Shown here in pieces: positions 30,460-41,047 of a stretch of 64,000 nucleotides of DNA. The DNA is from Protopterus annectens (lineage: Eukaryota > Chordata > Ceratodontiformes > Protopteridae). The notes beneath the pieces are model-generated. The model made no database searches. It was not told where the DNA came from and saw nothing but the letters and a program-made list of their open reading frames with translations. The translations under genes were made by a program, and so were the position numbers. The stretch is taken from the NCBI RefSeq assembly GCF_019279795.1, contig NC_056745.1:508095579-508159578 (forward strand), given 5' to 3'. Position 1 is the first letter of the stretch, and each line of letters starts with the position of its first letter.

Positions 30460-31647
30460 TTCCTTGAAACTGTCAATCTAGCCCGAGACTCTGAACTCAT
30501 AGTATCCGCAGTTCTGCTAGACCTCTCAAAAGCCCTCGACACCCTTTCCCATTCACACCTTCTCCTCTATCTCACAAACCTTAATCTCTCCTCCAACATT
30601 CTTTCCTGGTTTCTCCAGCTACCTATCAGACAGATCGCAAGCTGTCAAATGGAAGAACTCCTCCTCTTCCTTCTTGCCTACACCTACTGGTGTTCCTCAG
30701 GGATCCATCCTCGGACCCATGCTTTTCAACATCTTCATAAATAACCTTCATGCTTTCATCCCTGACACTACAGTCATCCAATACGCTGATGACTCTACTT
30801 TGGTCTGTGCCGCCCCCAACATTCTTGAACTTCTGGACAAAACTCAAATAGCTTTTTCCATTACTGAGAGCTGGATGCACCAAAATCACCTTTCCCTCAA
30901 CTCTAATATATCTAAAATCCTAATATTCCTCCTCACCAAGGTTCCCTCCTTTGACAAAAACACTTTCAAGGTCCTAAGCAAATCTTCCAACTCAATAGTA
31001 GTAGTCCCCTCTTGCAAAACTCCTAGGCATTATCATAGATGAACACCTCAAATTCGATTTCCACATACTTCAAAATATAAAGAAAACCCACCAAAAGTTA
31101 GGCATGCTATATAGGAACAATCAATTTCTATCAAACTCCTGTAGGCTTACCCTGGCAATAAGCTACCTCCTACCTTCTCTCCTATACGGAGCTCCTATCC
31201 TAACCAATCTGTCCACATCGATCACCTCTAAACTTGAAGCTTGCTATAATAAGATCTCCAAATTTTCCACCAAATCTAAAACTTCAACTCACCACTGCAT
31301 CTGCCTTCAATCCCTGAACTGGTTAGAACTTCCTAACCACCTAGACTATCTCCAACTAACCTATGCTCATAAACTAATATTCTCCCCTGATAAATGCCCA
31401 ACCATAAAAAATATTCTTCCTCCCTACATCCCAAACAGATCTTTGAGATCTGAACACCAAAACCTAATCTCCATTCACAAACCCAAACATCCCGCTGGCC
31501 AACTCCTATTCTCCTTCTCCCTAGGCAAAAAATGGAACTCTCTCCCTCCTTCACTTAGGACTCTTCCTAATCTTGAAACCTTCAAACACCAACTCTTCCT
31601 ACACCTATCTTCCAAATGGAAATGCTCATGCTTTCACCCTACATAAA
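30460..31647 (+). pseudogene. L2-like LINE reverse transcriptase, C-terminal part
   Basis: Minimal RT landmarks: VLLDLSKALDTLSHSHLL near 30505 (block with the first catalytic Asp), TGVPQGSILGPMLFNIFINN at 30686-30745, and IQYADDSTLVCA (YADD) at 30777. After a frameshift near 31045 the C-terminal region continues to 31646: LLPSLLYGAPILTNLS and GKKWNSLPPSLRTLPNLETF, the WNSLP signature of jockey-group LINEs. No endonuclease remains. Confidence 0.8.
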
Positions 31648-32021
31648 CTTTCCCACTAAACTCTACTCACTCCTACTCTACTACAGTCTTAAGTTTAATC
31701 CCACTTCTCCAAAGAATCTGTAATAGCTGACATCAAACAATCTCCTAGATTGTAATTTTTTTATATGAAAAAAAAAAAACAAAATAAACAGATGATGAAT
31801 ATTACACTTGCAATTTTCTTTTCTTTTTTGAATGTATAACCTACATTTTTGTAACCTTTCTTTTTTGCTATTATATTTTGTACTTGATCTCCACCATTTT
31901 GTAACCAACTTTCTGTATTGTTCATGGAGCTTTTCTCTCCGGGCCTCCACTGAAAATGGGCACTTCTGGGCCCAGTGGACTTCCTCAGTAATCAAACTGA
32001 AAATAAATAAATAAATAACTA

Positions 32022-32300
32022 ATGAGCAGAAATAGCAGAGGCATGAATTTTAATAGAAGAGAAGGACAGACCCCCTATTGTACTAGGTCTGCTAGGTAAT
32101 CCAGGATGGGAGGTAGGGAGGGCTGTGCTGTTTTGGCTCCCTTAGCCTGGATCCAGGTGCAAAACCTTTTCCACTTGTCAGCATAGGATTTTTCTAGTGC
32201 TGGGGCATCTGGCCTCACGTATAACACGTACAACATCTAGAACTTGTTTGATTAGGCTGGCAGCTTGCGAAAAGGTCAGGGAATAAGCCAGGCTGCCAGG
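32022..32300 (-). pseudogene. B2 tyrosine recombinase, N-terminal piece
   Basis: Minus strand reads LIKQVLDVVRVIREARCPST, continuing with KWKRFCTWIQAKGAK and FSSIKIHASAIS up to the LINE border. It aligns with SQRVKDIILEARRPSTRKT of family A and joins to YSTESPVFSHPLIKQFVRG at 30340 on the other side of the LINE. Confidence 0.75.
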
Positions 32301-32995
32301 TTGAGGGTCTGCAATTGGGGATGCATGAATTCTCCACTCTTCTGGGTCAGGAGTGTTGGGATCTGAGGTAGGTGCCACGGTGGCAGTGGTGACCAGCTGA
32401 GCAACAGTGGGTACCACTGCTGGCATAGCCAGTCTGGAGCAATCAGGACTGCCCTTGGTTCTTCCTCCCTTATTTTGAGCAGTACCCTTGAAATGAGTGG
32501 TAGAGGGGGAAATGCATAGACCGAGAGGTTTACCCATTGGAAGGATAGAGCATCCACTTTTCAGGCCTTGCTGTGGGGTTCCCTGGTGCAGAGTTTGCTA
32601 AGCTGATGATTGGAGTGAGAGACAAAGAGGTCCACCTTCGCGGTGCCCCACTTCTGGGTTACAAGGGTGAAGGTTCTGTGGTCTAGCTGCCAATCATGTG
32701 GGTCTAGCAAGTTGCTGCTTAAGTTGTCTATCAGAAGTTTAGGGAGCCTGGCAGGAATGGTGCTAGAAGGTGTATTTGCATGGCTGAGACCGTGTGCCAA
32801 AGGGTCATGGCGAGCCTGCAGAGAGGATAAGAGTGAGTCACTCCCTGCTTGTTGATATACCACATCACTGTGGTGTTCTCTGTTTTGATCAGTAGAGGGC
32901 CCGGGGAGAGTAGGGGTGTGAAAGTTGTCAGGGCGTGCTGAACAGGTAGCATCTCTTTTTGGTTGATGTGCAGATATCCAAAAAGGGAAAATCTC
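32276..32995 (-). pseudogene. B2 RNase H and methyltransferase-like region
   Basis: LHINQKEMLPVQHALTTF (RNase H Glu block) and IKTENTTVMWYINKQGVTHS (third Asp replaced by Glu) at 32561-32990, then WGTAKVDLFVSHSNHQLSKL and AFPPLPLISRVLLKIREEE with APDWLCQQW at 32276-32557. The first RNase H Asp block is missing, cut off at the B2/B3 boundary near 32995. Confidence 0.75.
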
Positions 32996-33022
32996 CTATA
33001 GGGGGTAGGAGGGAGGGAAAGG

Positions 33023-33118
33023 AATACTGCAACATGGAGAAGGACTTCTATGGTGATGGCAAGATTTTCCACAACTAATCTCTGTCCTTCTATTCTCATG
33101 TTGCAATATTCTCACATG
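33023..33118. repeat. B3 internal complementary region, decayed
   Basis: Contains ggaatactgcaacatggaga and, about 70 bp on, tctcatgttgcaatattctc, inverted versions of one another. Layout parallels the family A region (terminal arm, central junction, second arm). The junction itself is eroded. Confidence 0.6.
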
Positions 33119-33119
33119 T

Positions 33120-34100
33120 AGGAGAGTGCAAAGGTTCAGTCAGATATATGGGTAGAGGAAAGAGGTAGCAGTCCTCAAGAAACCATGGAGGTTGGCTTTA
33201 GCTAATCCTGCCCTACCGCTGGAGATGTTATCTAATTTACAGTGTCTAGTGAAAGTATGAACAGAGGACCATGTAGTTGCCTCTAGGATGGTGGCTGTAT
33301 CAAAGCCTTTTAGAAAGGCCCGAGGAGGCCACAGCCCTGGTAGAGTGGGCTCTCACCTTGTGGGGTAACTCTTTACCGTGGAATATAGTTTTAGAGAACC
33401 AGGAGTATATGGTCTGTTTGGATACTGCTTCTACAAGGCCCTGGGATGAAAGGATACAAAGAGCTGGTTGGACTTTCTGATGTCCTTAGTCTTATCCAGA
33501 TAGAATCTCAGTTGCCTGTGAACATCTAGGGAATGGAGCGCACTCTCACTGTCACTCTGTGGTGAAGGGAAGAAGGTGGGTAAATGGACAGACTGGTTAA
33601 ATGACAGTTCATTGACCACTTTGGGCATGAAGGAAGATTTAGTGCGAAGGGATACCCTATCCTTATGAAAAATGAGGTAAGATGAAGAGTGCTTGTAGCT
33701 CTGAGACCTTTCTGGCTGAAGTAAGAGCTGTGAGCAAAACAGTTTTCCAGGTGCATATCTTTAATGTGGCGGAAGCTGCTGGCTCAAAGGGGGTAGTAGT
33801 GAGTTTCTCCAGAACAAAACTGAAGTGCCAAGGAGGAGGAATGGGTTTCCTTGGTGGCCTGATATGCAGGACCCCCTTGAGAAAGCGTTTCACCTCCAAT
33901 ATGGACAACAGGTGTGGATCGAGAGGTAAACATGCTGAAATAGCAGACAGATGTACTTTCACTGAAGAATACGAAAGATAAGACTTTAGGAGCTCACACA
34001 CTGGCCAAAACTAGAGGTATATCCACCTGAAAGGGATCTAGCTGCCTTTGAAGACGTCAGGTGGAGAAGCTTTTCCAGTCTGATAAATAGGATCTCTTAG
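33120..34100 (-). pseudogene. B3 tyrosine recombinase
   Basis: 33663-34001 reads SYLSYSSVKVHLSAISACLP, FLKGVLHIRPPRKPIPPPWH, FEPAASATLKICTWKTVLL and LTSARKVSELQAL (first Arg). 33431-33756 continues with SFNQSVHLPTFFPSPQ and LHSLDVHRQLRFYLDKTKD. The part with HxxR and Tyr (33140-33400) is in further broken frames. Dead copy. Confidence 0.8.
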
Positions 34101-35050
34101 TAGTAGGTTTCCTGGCCTCCTGCAGGATAAGATAGCACATCCTCCGAGTAAAGGTGTCCGAAAGGGATCAGAAGTTTATCACCCACAGAGTAAGACTGAG
34201 GGTTTGCAGGTTGTGGGCAGATGAGAGATCCCTTCTGTTGTGTGATGAGGTCCACCTTGTGAGGCAACCTGTGATGACTGCCCTTGGCTATTGATAAAAG
34301 AAGGGGGAACCAGTGCTGTCTTGGCCAATAGGGGGTCACCAGCAAGATTTTTGGTTTGTCCCTCTGAATCTTCAGCAGGGCCTTCTGTATTAAAGGGAAG
34401 GAGGGGAACAGGCATACAGGAACATCCCCTTCCAGGGAATTGAGAAGGCTTCCACTCTCCAGGCTTGTGGTGAGTGGTACCTTGAGCAGAATAGCTGTAA
34501 TTACCTGTTCTGAGGGGAAACAAAAAGATCTATCCGAGGTGTGCCCCACTGGTGGACTATGGCTAGGAAGACATCTCTGTGCAACATCCATTCGCGACCT
34601 TGGGCCACTGACCTGCTGAGGGCATCTGCCTGGTCATTGTCCTGTAATGGGATGTACACTGCTTGTACTGTTAGCTTGCACTGAGTGGCCAGCTCTCATA
34701 CTTGTATGGCTAGTCTGCAAAGTAGGATGTGGTCCCGCCCTGTTTGATGATGTACCACAGCACTGTGGTGTTGTCTGCGAAGACTTGGATGGGACCTGGC
34801 TGTAGGAAAGGGAGGAGTGTTTTCAGGGCTAAAAGTGGTGCACTCATTTCCCTTATATTGATGCCTTTTTTATTTATTTTTTTAACAGAGGGCAGGCTCC
34901 CACTGAGTCTGTACTTTGAACCCATTCATAGTGGCTCCCCATCCCAGATCTGAAGCATCTGTGTACATGCATTAAACTGCATTGAGGAGTTGTAAGGGGA
35001 GTCCTGGATTCAGGTGAATTTGCTGAATCCACTACCTTACTTCTTTTTTT
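34097..35050 (-). pseudogene. B3 RNase H and methyltransferase-like region
   Basis: NIREMSAPLLALKTLLPFLQ and IQVFADNTTVLWYIIKQGGT (third Asp retained as ADNTT) at 34710-34925. DQADALSR-like sequence follows in a broken frame, then PLIQKALLKIQRDKPKILLV and YWPRQHWFPLLLSIAKG at 34097-34591. A T-rich tract near 34870-34885 interrupts the first RNase H block. Confidence 0.75.
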
Positions 35051-35990
35051 CAGGCAGGGGAGGAAGGGCACCTGGAACTCAAGGGGTGGTTGTGTGGGGA
35101 CCAGACATTTTTCAAGTAGCACTGGAACTTCCTCATGTGTAGTCTGGCAGAGGACAGCATGGATAGAGTGGCTGACATCAGACTTAGTAGGCGAAGAAAT
35201 TCTCTGGTTGAAATGCAGTCGAGTAGGAGTAAATTCTGAAAGTAGTCAGAGAAGTGACCTTTTCTGGTGAAGAAAGGCATTCACAACATCTGCCTTTATT
35301 CTGCAACCCAAGAAAATTTTGACTTGGGAGGGAGTAAGGGAGGACTTGGGTAAACTGTGAAATCCAGACTTCCTATCAGGGAATAGTGAATTGGAGGTGT
35401 CTCTGAAGAGTATTTGCTTCCTCTGCCTGGATGAGGAGGTTGTCCAAGTATGGGCAGGATCTGCATGCTTTTTGTTCTGCAGAAGGCTACTACTGGGGCT
35501 AGACACTTTGGCTTATCTACAGCACCAAGGGTATACACAAAGGGCAAGGCAGTAAATTGATAATGCGAGGATGGCACAGCAAAACACTGGAACTTGAGGA
35601 AGTCTGAGTGGATGGAGATGTGAAGGTAAGCCACTTTCAGGTCCAAAGTGGCCATGAAGGCAATAGCTGTCAAAAGTGGAAAAAGGGTTTGTAGGGATAG
35701 CATGCAGAAAGGGGTTTAGAAGAGACAGGTCCAGGATGGGTCTCCATGGGCCATCCTTTTTGGGAATCAGGAAAAGTCTGGAATAAAAACCTACACCTTC
35801 TTGTCCTGGAGAGACTCTCTCTATAGTTCCTTGAAGGAGTAAATCCTGAATGACCTGAGGTATAAGGTAGATTTGGTTTATTGGAGGGAAGGGAATGTCT
35901 TTTGGAGAAGGTCCTTCTTGTATCCTTTTTCCACAATTGAAAGAATCCAGTTGTCTGAGGTGGTTTGCTGCCACAAGAGAAGACATTGAG
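35050..35990 (-). pseudogene. B3 reverse transcriptase
   Basis: 35513-35986 holds GVGFYSRLFLIPKKDGPWRP and ILDLSLLNPFL. 35296-35703 holds MLSLQTLFPLLTAIAFMATL, LDLKVAYLHISIHSDF (Glu to Val in the catalytic block neighbourhood) and SSHYQFTALPF. The YLDD box appears altered (ILPILGQPPHP in one frame, HTWTTSSSRQ in another). Thumb region near 35050-35280. Confidence 0.75.
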
Positions 35991-36192
35991 AGAGGTGGGC
36001 AGACAGGGGTCGATGTTGCAGGGTGTTTAGCCAGTCACGCATTGTTAGGGCTGCCTGGGGGTAGTGTGAGAGGAGCTAGTCCTAGTGGATGACGATTTTC
36101 TGGCTCCTTTCCTTGGCTTTGAAGAAGAAGAGGGAGTAGGCACCCTACTAACAAAGATGTAAAACACAAACACTCCTCTTCTCCTTCCAAAA

Positions 36193-36341
36193 TTCAATAC
36201 AACTCTGACCAAATTAACCACCGACTGTGGTTAACAAAACAGGCAACTGAGTAAAACAAAGTTTCTTTTCTTTCTAGCACTTTGGTGTTTCCACCTTCAA
36301 GGAATATCAAACAAAAAAAATTGGGTCAGAGTTGTACTGAA
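36193..36341. mobile_element. possible MITE, about 150 bp, 23-bp inverted ends
   Basis: 36193-36215 (ttcaatacaactctgaccaa...) and the reverse complement of 36319-36341 (ttcagtacaactctgaccca...) differ at two positions. The segment interrupts B3 between gag and RT relative to B1, where ctaacaaag occurs once but in B3 twice (36149 and 36346). No clear target duplication, so class unknown. Confidence 0.45.
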
Positions 36342-36399
36342 CCCTGCTAACAAAGCTCAGTTTTGCTGGGTATTTCCTACAAAATTTAGAAACTGGGGA

Positions 36400-37323
36400 T
36401 ACAAGCAGATGCTTCAGGTCCTGTAGTGTTTTACTTTTTTCCTGCAGATTTCTGCAAAAATTCTGCAGATTGTTTGCTAAAAATTAAGCTGTTGTCAAGG
36501 GGGGCCTCCACAATCTTGTTTTTGAAGTCCCCTGGCAGAGGCTGAAATCTAAGCCAGGAATACCTACATAAAACAGATACAGGTGCAGCTGACCTGGCTG
36601 AGGCTTCCACAGCACTGTAGCTGCATTTTATTGAATGTCTGGCTACCTGTGCGGTCAGGGTAAAGTTTTGAGGCAACTTGAGGCTTAGCTGGGGAATTCA
36701 GGCACCGAGGCCAGAGAAATTAGATCTAGGGCATACTTTACCATGTGTGCCTCATAACTGTTGGTCCTAAAGGCCAGGGCTGAGGAAGTGTAGATCGTTC
36801 CCAGCCTGTCCATCCCCTTACTGTCCTTATCTGATGGCAGCAGAGAAGCGATCAGTTGGGATTTGCCTGGACTGCTTGTCAGCAGTCACAGCAATCACAG
36901 CTGGGTCTGCCATGGGAGGACTGATAAGATATTTAGAATCATCAGGAACTTTGTAGAACTTGTCTAGTTTTTTGGGGGCTGGTGGCTGGGATTCTGGAGT
37001 CATAGAAGTAGAGGCAAAAGGTGTCCAAGTATGCAGTAATCACTGGAAGAATAGCAGGAGGAGAGGGGGACTCCATCTGCAGGAGTTCAAAACATCTCTT
37101 ATGCACTTTCAGTCATTTGGGTGGAGTCCTACCTGAAATATTCTCTCATTTTGGAGATAATCTCCCTAAATGTCATGTCTTCAAGAGAGGAGTCCCCTTC
37201 AATGAGTCCTCATCAGGGGTGCATAACTCTAGAGGAGAGGCCAACTGGGAGGCATAAGTGAGAGATTCATCAGAGAAAGAGAAGGAAAAGTCTTCTTCTT
37301 CAGTCTGTGGAGGAGGTATGGAA
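36400..37323 (-). pseudogene. B3 gag, C-terminal two thirds
   Basis: 36431-36676 reads ARHSIKCSYSAVEASARSA, CRYSWLRFQPLPGDFKNKIV and EAPLDNSLIFSKQSAEF, matching family A gag at YDALEASFRSA, RHAWLKEQ, LPDHVKSKLLDAPMEKQSLF. 37173-37323 holds the acidic stretch (TEEEDFSFSFSDESLTYAS, LCTPDEDSLKG) and is cut by A3. Confidence 0.75.
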
Positions 37324-37491
37324 AGTACAGTTTTGTACCTACCATAAATGTAGATGTCCGATAGGTATGCATCTGCAGTCATAACATATGGGTTGTCCTG
37401 CCTCAGGCAGCCCCTCGGTCGGCCGGATTCCAAAGTCTGGGTCTGGCCTCGGCTGATGTCGCACTTTCCCCCGACATCAAAGCGTCTGGGG

Positions 37492-37498
37492 TATAAAA
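37492..37498 (+). promoter_or_regulatory. TATA box in the A3 3' terminal repeat, facing inward
   Basis: TATAAAA followed by CCTCAGTTTTTC about 30 nt on; antisense orientation. Confidence 0.5.
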
Positions 37499-37719
37499 GC
37501 ATCAGCCGACGCCATCTTCCTCAGTTTTTCTTGCCCCAGATGCCAGGTGCCCTCTATGAAGGCTAAATTTGGATAAAATGTCAAAAAATTCCAAACATAA
37601 TGCAAACCTATATACATATATATTTACAAACAAATACACCATAACAGATTCCCCCAGCTAGCTAATGAAGGGGTAAGCACCCTAGGAATACCATAGAGGG
37701 GAATGAGGGAGGGTAAACT

Positions 37720-37817
37720 TGACTGCAGATGCATACCTATCGGACATCTACATTTATGGTAGGTACAAAACTGTACTATGTCCTTCAAGGATGCATCTGC
37801 AGTCATAACATATGGGT
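37720..37817. repeat. A3 internal complementary region
   Basis: 37720-37777 is the inverted copy of the 3' terminus (37324-37381) and 37778-37817 of the 5' terminus (53937-53976). Junction ctgtact|atgtcc. The 3' arm shows no mismatch to its terminus over the compared stretch. Confidence 0.93.
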
Positions 37818-37849
37818 AGAATACCATAGCCAATCTGGGGGTGGAGGTA

Positions 37850-38975
37850 CTAAGAAAATGAAGGTGTAGTTAAGAGACCCTGCGGGACTGCTGTAGCAAA
37901 ACCTGCTCTGGATCTGGAGTATAAGGGTAAATTGTAATGCTTGGCAAAAGTATGCACGGAGCTCCATGTAGCAGCTTCTAAAATGTCCTTGGTAGCCACC
38001 CCTCTTAGGAAGGCTGTAGTGGTGGCCGTGGCTTTCGTGGAATGAGGCCTAATATTCACAGGAACAGTCTTTCCATGAAAGGAATAGCAAAAGCGAATGC
38101 AATTTCCTATCCATTTTGAGATTGTCTGTTTGGAAATTGCTTTTCCTTGTGTCCCAGCAGCATATGCTACAAACAGCTGGTCAGTCTTTCTGTAACTTTT
38201 AGTTCTGTCCAAATAGTAGCGCAATTGTCTGTGGATATCCAGTGTGTAGAAGTTTCTCCCCTTTATTTTGTGGATTTGGGAAGAATGTAGGCAAATGAAT
38301 TGCTTGGTTCAAGGATACTCTAAATACCACCTTTGGCATAAAGGTTGGGTTGGTTCTTAATGAAACTCTGTCTTGATGAAAAATAAGAAATGGCTGCACT
38401 GCCATTAAAGCTTGTAACTCAGATACTCTTCTTGCTGAAGTTATGGCCAGAAGGAATGCAGTTTTCCAGGATAGAAACTGTGGATCTGCCGATGCTGCTG
38501 GTTCAAATGGCGGAAGTGTTAGTTTTTCCAGTACAAAGTTAAGGTCCCAAGTAGGTAAAGGTGGTCTCCTTGGAGGATTGATGTTTTTGATTCCTCTGAG
38601 AAATTGTCTTAAGAGAGGATGCGAAAAGACAGGAGGGTTTACATTGTATTCTGCTGAAATTGCTGAGGCATGTATTTTAAGGGAAGAATAGGACAGGCCA
38701 TTGTGGAACAATTCTGCTAAGTATTCCAATATATGTGACATGTTCATCACTGTCGCATCAAGGCCTTTTGTTGTGTTCCAACTGAGAAATCTTTTCCATT
38801 TTGCTGAGTATGCCTTCCTTGTGGAAGGGCGGCGAGCTTCCATAATAATGTCCTTTACCCTCTGGGATAAGCTGTCCTGGGAAGGAGTCATGGTATTCTC
38901 CAGGCAGTTAGCTGCAAGGTCTTTAGGTTGGGATGCAGGATCTTGTAGTTGTTCTGCGTCAGAAGAAGAGGCCAT
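37850..38975 (-). pseudogene. A3 tyrosine recombinase, one frameshift
   Basis: The N-terminal part is open from the ATG at 38975 to about 38240 (LSQRVKDIIMEARRPSTRKA, LLAITSARRVSELQAL). The C-terminal part (37850-38224) has RPHSTKATATTT, so the Arg of HxxR is replaced by Lys, and WSSVHTFAKHYNLPLYS with the Tyr. An indel in the segment for HTLDVHRQLRYYL near 38240 breaks the frame. Both defects suggest no activity. Confidence 0.87.
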
Positions 38976-41047
38976 AATGGGAGAGGCCACGGTTTTGTCT
39001 GTGATAAGCTCTTCAACAGTGGGTACCAGTGCTGCCTTGGCCAGTCTGGAGCTATCAGAATCACTTTTGGCTGTTCTACCCTGATCTTCAGTAAAACCTT
39101 GGACATTAATGGGATTGGTGGGAAAGCATAGACTTTTCGGGCTTTCCAGCTGAAAGAGAGAGAGTCCACCTTCCATGCTTGTGGATGGTATGTCCTTGTG
39201 CAAAAAATTTTCAGTTGATGATTGTGGGATGAAGCGAACAGATCTATCTCGGGTCTTCCCCATGTCTGCGTTAAGAGTAAGAAGATGTCTGGGTGCAGCA
39301 TCCATTCGTGTGCATCCATGGTAGTTCTGCTTAAGCTGTCTGCCAGAGTATTGTCTTTCCCTGGCACGAACTGGGCCTGTAGTTGTATATTGAGCTTCAA
39401 ACAAAGATCCCATAGATTCACAGCCAGTCTGCATAGAGGGTAGGAATGCGTGCCTCCTTGCTTGTTTATGTACCACATAACTGTGGTGTTGTCTGTCCTT
39501 ATTAGCAGGTGGCCTTGTTGAAGGAAAGGTTTGAAAGCCTCGATTGCATTTATCACTGCCAGCATTTCCTTTTGGTTTATGTGCATTTGCAGCTGCCCTT
39601 GAGACCATAGCCCTTGTATACATTTTCCCTCCATGTGCGCTCCCCACCCTCGGTCTGAAGCGTCCGTGGTGATGGTTTGGTTTGCTTTTGGTTTGAGGAA
39701 AGGCAACCCTCTGTTGGTCCGGCAGGCAAGAGCCCACCACAGGAATTCCTTCTGAAGGCAAGGTATGATTGGAATCAGAGCTTCTAGGCTGTGACTGTGC
39801 TGAGTCCATACACTTCTTAGGTACCATTGCAATCTTCTCATATGCAGCCTGGCTTGTGGAATTAGTATTATGCAGGATGACATGAAACCCAGGGCCTGCA
39901 GGATTTTCCTTGCAGTTAGCTGAGTTTGTCTTGTCAGATTCTTGAAGTAATCTGGAAGTTGTTTCTGTTTTTTTTCAGTGAGAAAGGCCATTTGGGTGGT
40001 TGTATCCAGATCTGCACCCAAAAAGGTTATCCTTTGGGATGGCACAAGTCTTGATTTTTGGAAGTTGACCGTGTATCCCAAGGCCTGTAGTAGCTGGATG
40101 GCATAGTCCAAGTCCTTTAACAATTTTGTCTTGCTGTCCGCTTGTATCAGGCAGTCGTCCAGATATGGGTAGATTTGAATCCCCTGAAGTCTGCAGTGTG
40201 CAATTACTGATGCCTGGCATTTCGTGAATACTCTGGGCGCAGTTGATAAGCCAAAGGGCAATGCTGAGATTTGATAATGCTCTGATCCTGCAAGAAATCT
40301 GAGGTGTCTTCTGCAACTTTGTCGAATGGGGGCATGCAGGTATGCCTCCTTGAGATCGAGAGTCACCAGCCAAGACTCCTTGCCCAGCATGGGAAGAAGC
40401 TGCTGTAGGGTCAGCATCTTGAATTTCGGCACAATGAGGAAAGTGTTCAGTGCGGACAGATCTAGAATAGGTCTCCATTGATTTTCTTTCCTTGGAACAA
40501 GGAACAGCCTTGAATAAAAACCTTGGCCTTGTTCTGAGAGAGCAACCTTCTCTATGGCTTTCATTTGTAGTAATTTGGTGATTTGCTTCAAAGCCTCTGC
40601 CCTCTGATTTGGTGGCAGGTCTGGCATTCCTTTTCTTTTTGGCAATGTGTGGAAATGGAACCTGTATCCTTTGTCTATTATTTGCAGTGTCCATGAGTCC
40701 CTTGTAATGTAATGCCAATTTTCTGAAAATAAAGAAAGCTTTCCGCCCAATGGTGCTTCTAATTGAGCCCTGGTTGGCGGACTCAAAAATAAGTCATTGT
40801 GTTTGTCCTGGTGAAGCAGTTGCTGTTGCTGTTCCTGCACTGCCTCTCTGGTTGGGTGGCTGCCACTGGCGGTTTCTGTAGTGGCCTCTAGCTTGCCCCC
40901 TACCTCTGGTACGCCTGTTCCTGTCTCTCTGTGATCTGTCTGAGTCTGGAAAGGACCAATTCTTAGTGGGCCAATTTCTGCTGAATCTCGGTGGTTGTAC
41001 CTGCAGAAAGTCCTTGACTGTTTGCACAGATTTTGCCTTTTCTTCAA
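38888..41047 (-). CDS. A3 RT/RNase H/methyltransferase-like protein, open 719 aa
   Basis: The only uninterrupted pol-like frame among the five A copies. Domains: N-terminal overlap with gag to about residue 90; LEAPLGGKLSLFSENWHYIT; RT from about residue 160 to 400 with GFYSRLFLVPRKENQWRPIL, LVTLDLKEAYLHAPIRQ and IYPYLDDCLIQAD (YLDD); RNase H from about 460 (ITTDASDRGWGAH, INQKEMLAVINAI, IRTDNTTVMWYINKQGG, LADSLSRTTMDA), with all four acidic residues; then IDLFASSHNHQL, AFPPIPLMSKVLLKI, APDWPRQHWYPLL, where DIRS elements carry a Dam-like methyltransferase (tentative). The first ATG lies within the gag overlap, so the true start is unknown. It overlaps the YR frame by about 88 nt. Confidence 0.85.
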   Translation of the reverse strand: MKKRQNLCKQSRTFCRYNHRDSAEIGPLRIGPFQTQTDHRETGTGVPEVGGKLEATTETASGSHPTREAVQEQQQQLLHQDKHNDLFLSPPTRAQLEAPLGGKLSLFSENWHYITRDSWTLQIIDKGYRFHFHTLPKRKGMPDLPPNQRAEALKQITKLLQMKAIEKVALSEQGQGFYSRLFLVPRKENQWRPILDLSALNTFLIVPKFKMLTLQQLLPMLGKESWLVTLDLKEAYLHAPIRQSCRRHLRFLAGSEHYQISALPFGLSTAPRVFTKCQASVIAHCRLQGIQIYPYLDDCLIQADSKTKLLKDLDYAIQLLQALGYTVNFQKSRLVPSQRITFLGADLDTTTQMAFLTEKKQKQLPDYFKNLTRQTQLTARKILQALGFMSSCIILIPQARLHMRRLQWYLRSVWTQHSHSLEALIPIIPCLQKEFLWWALACRTNRGLPFLKPKANQTITTDASDRGWGAHMEGKCIQGLWSQGQLQMHINQKEMLAVINAIEAFKPFLQQGHLLIRTDNTTVMWYINKQGGTHSYPLCRLAVNLWDLCLKLNIQLQAQFVPGKDNTLADSLSRTTMDAHEWMLHPDIFLLLTQTWGRPEIDLFASSHNHQLKIFCTRTYHPQAWKVDSLSFSWKARKVYAFPPIPLMSKVLLKIRVEQPKVILIAPDWPRQHWYPLLKSLSQTKPWPLPLWPLLLTQNNYKILHPNLKTLQLTAWRIP

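Larger units (their letters stand above)
30347..32021 (+). mobile_element. LINE of a second type (jockey superclade, L2-like), 5'-truncated with rearranged 5' end
   Basis: Plus-strand LINE inserted in B2 YR, ending in (aaat)n at about 32003-32017. The pentamer taatg borders both ends (about 30344 and 32018), a likely target duplication. The 5' end is rearranged: 30350-30384 is an inverted copy of LINE sequence at about 30450-30487, and between them 30395-30427 copies the YR start of B2. RT motifs are quite unlike the CR1 copies in this window. Confidence 0.8.
23480..32995 (-). mobile_element. DIRS element B2, broken by A2 and by a LINE, 5' part missing
   Basis: Own DNA: 23480-23837 (3' terminal repeat, starting agtacagttgtgtacactta), 29410-30346 (internal complementary region and YR C-terminal part), and 32022 to about 32995 (YR start and RNase H). 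A2 fills the gap between its 3' repeat and complementary region; the second LINE splits the YR gene. At about 32995 RNase H sequence stops in mid-gene and a different copy, B3, begins with its own complementary region. RT, gag and 5' repeat are therefore missing. Confidence 0.8.
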
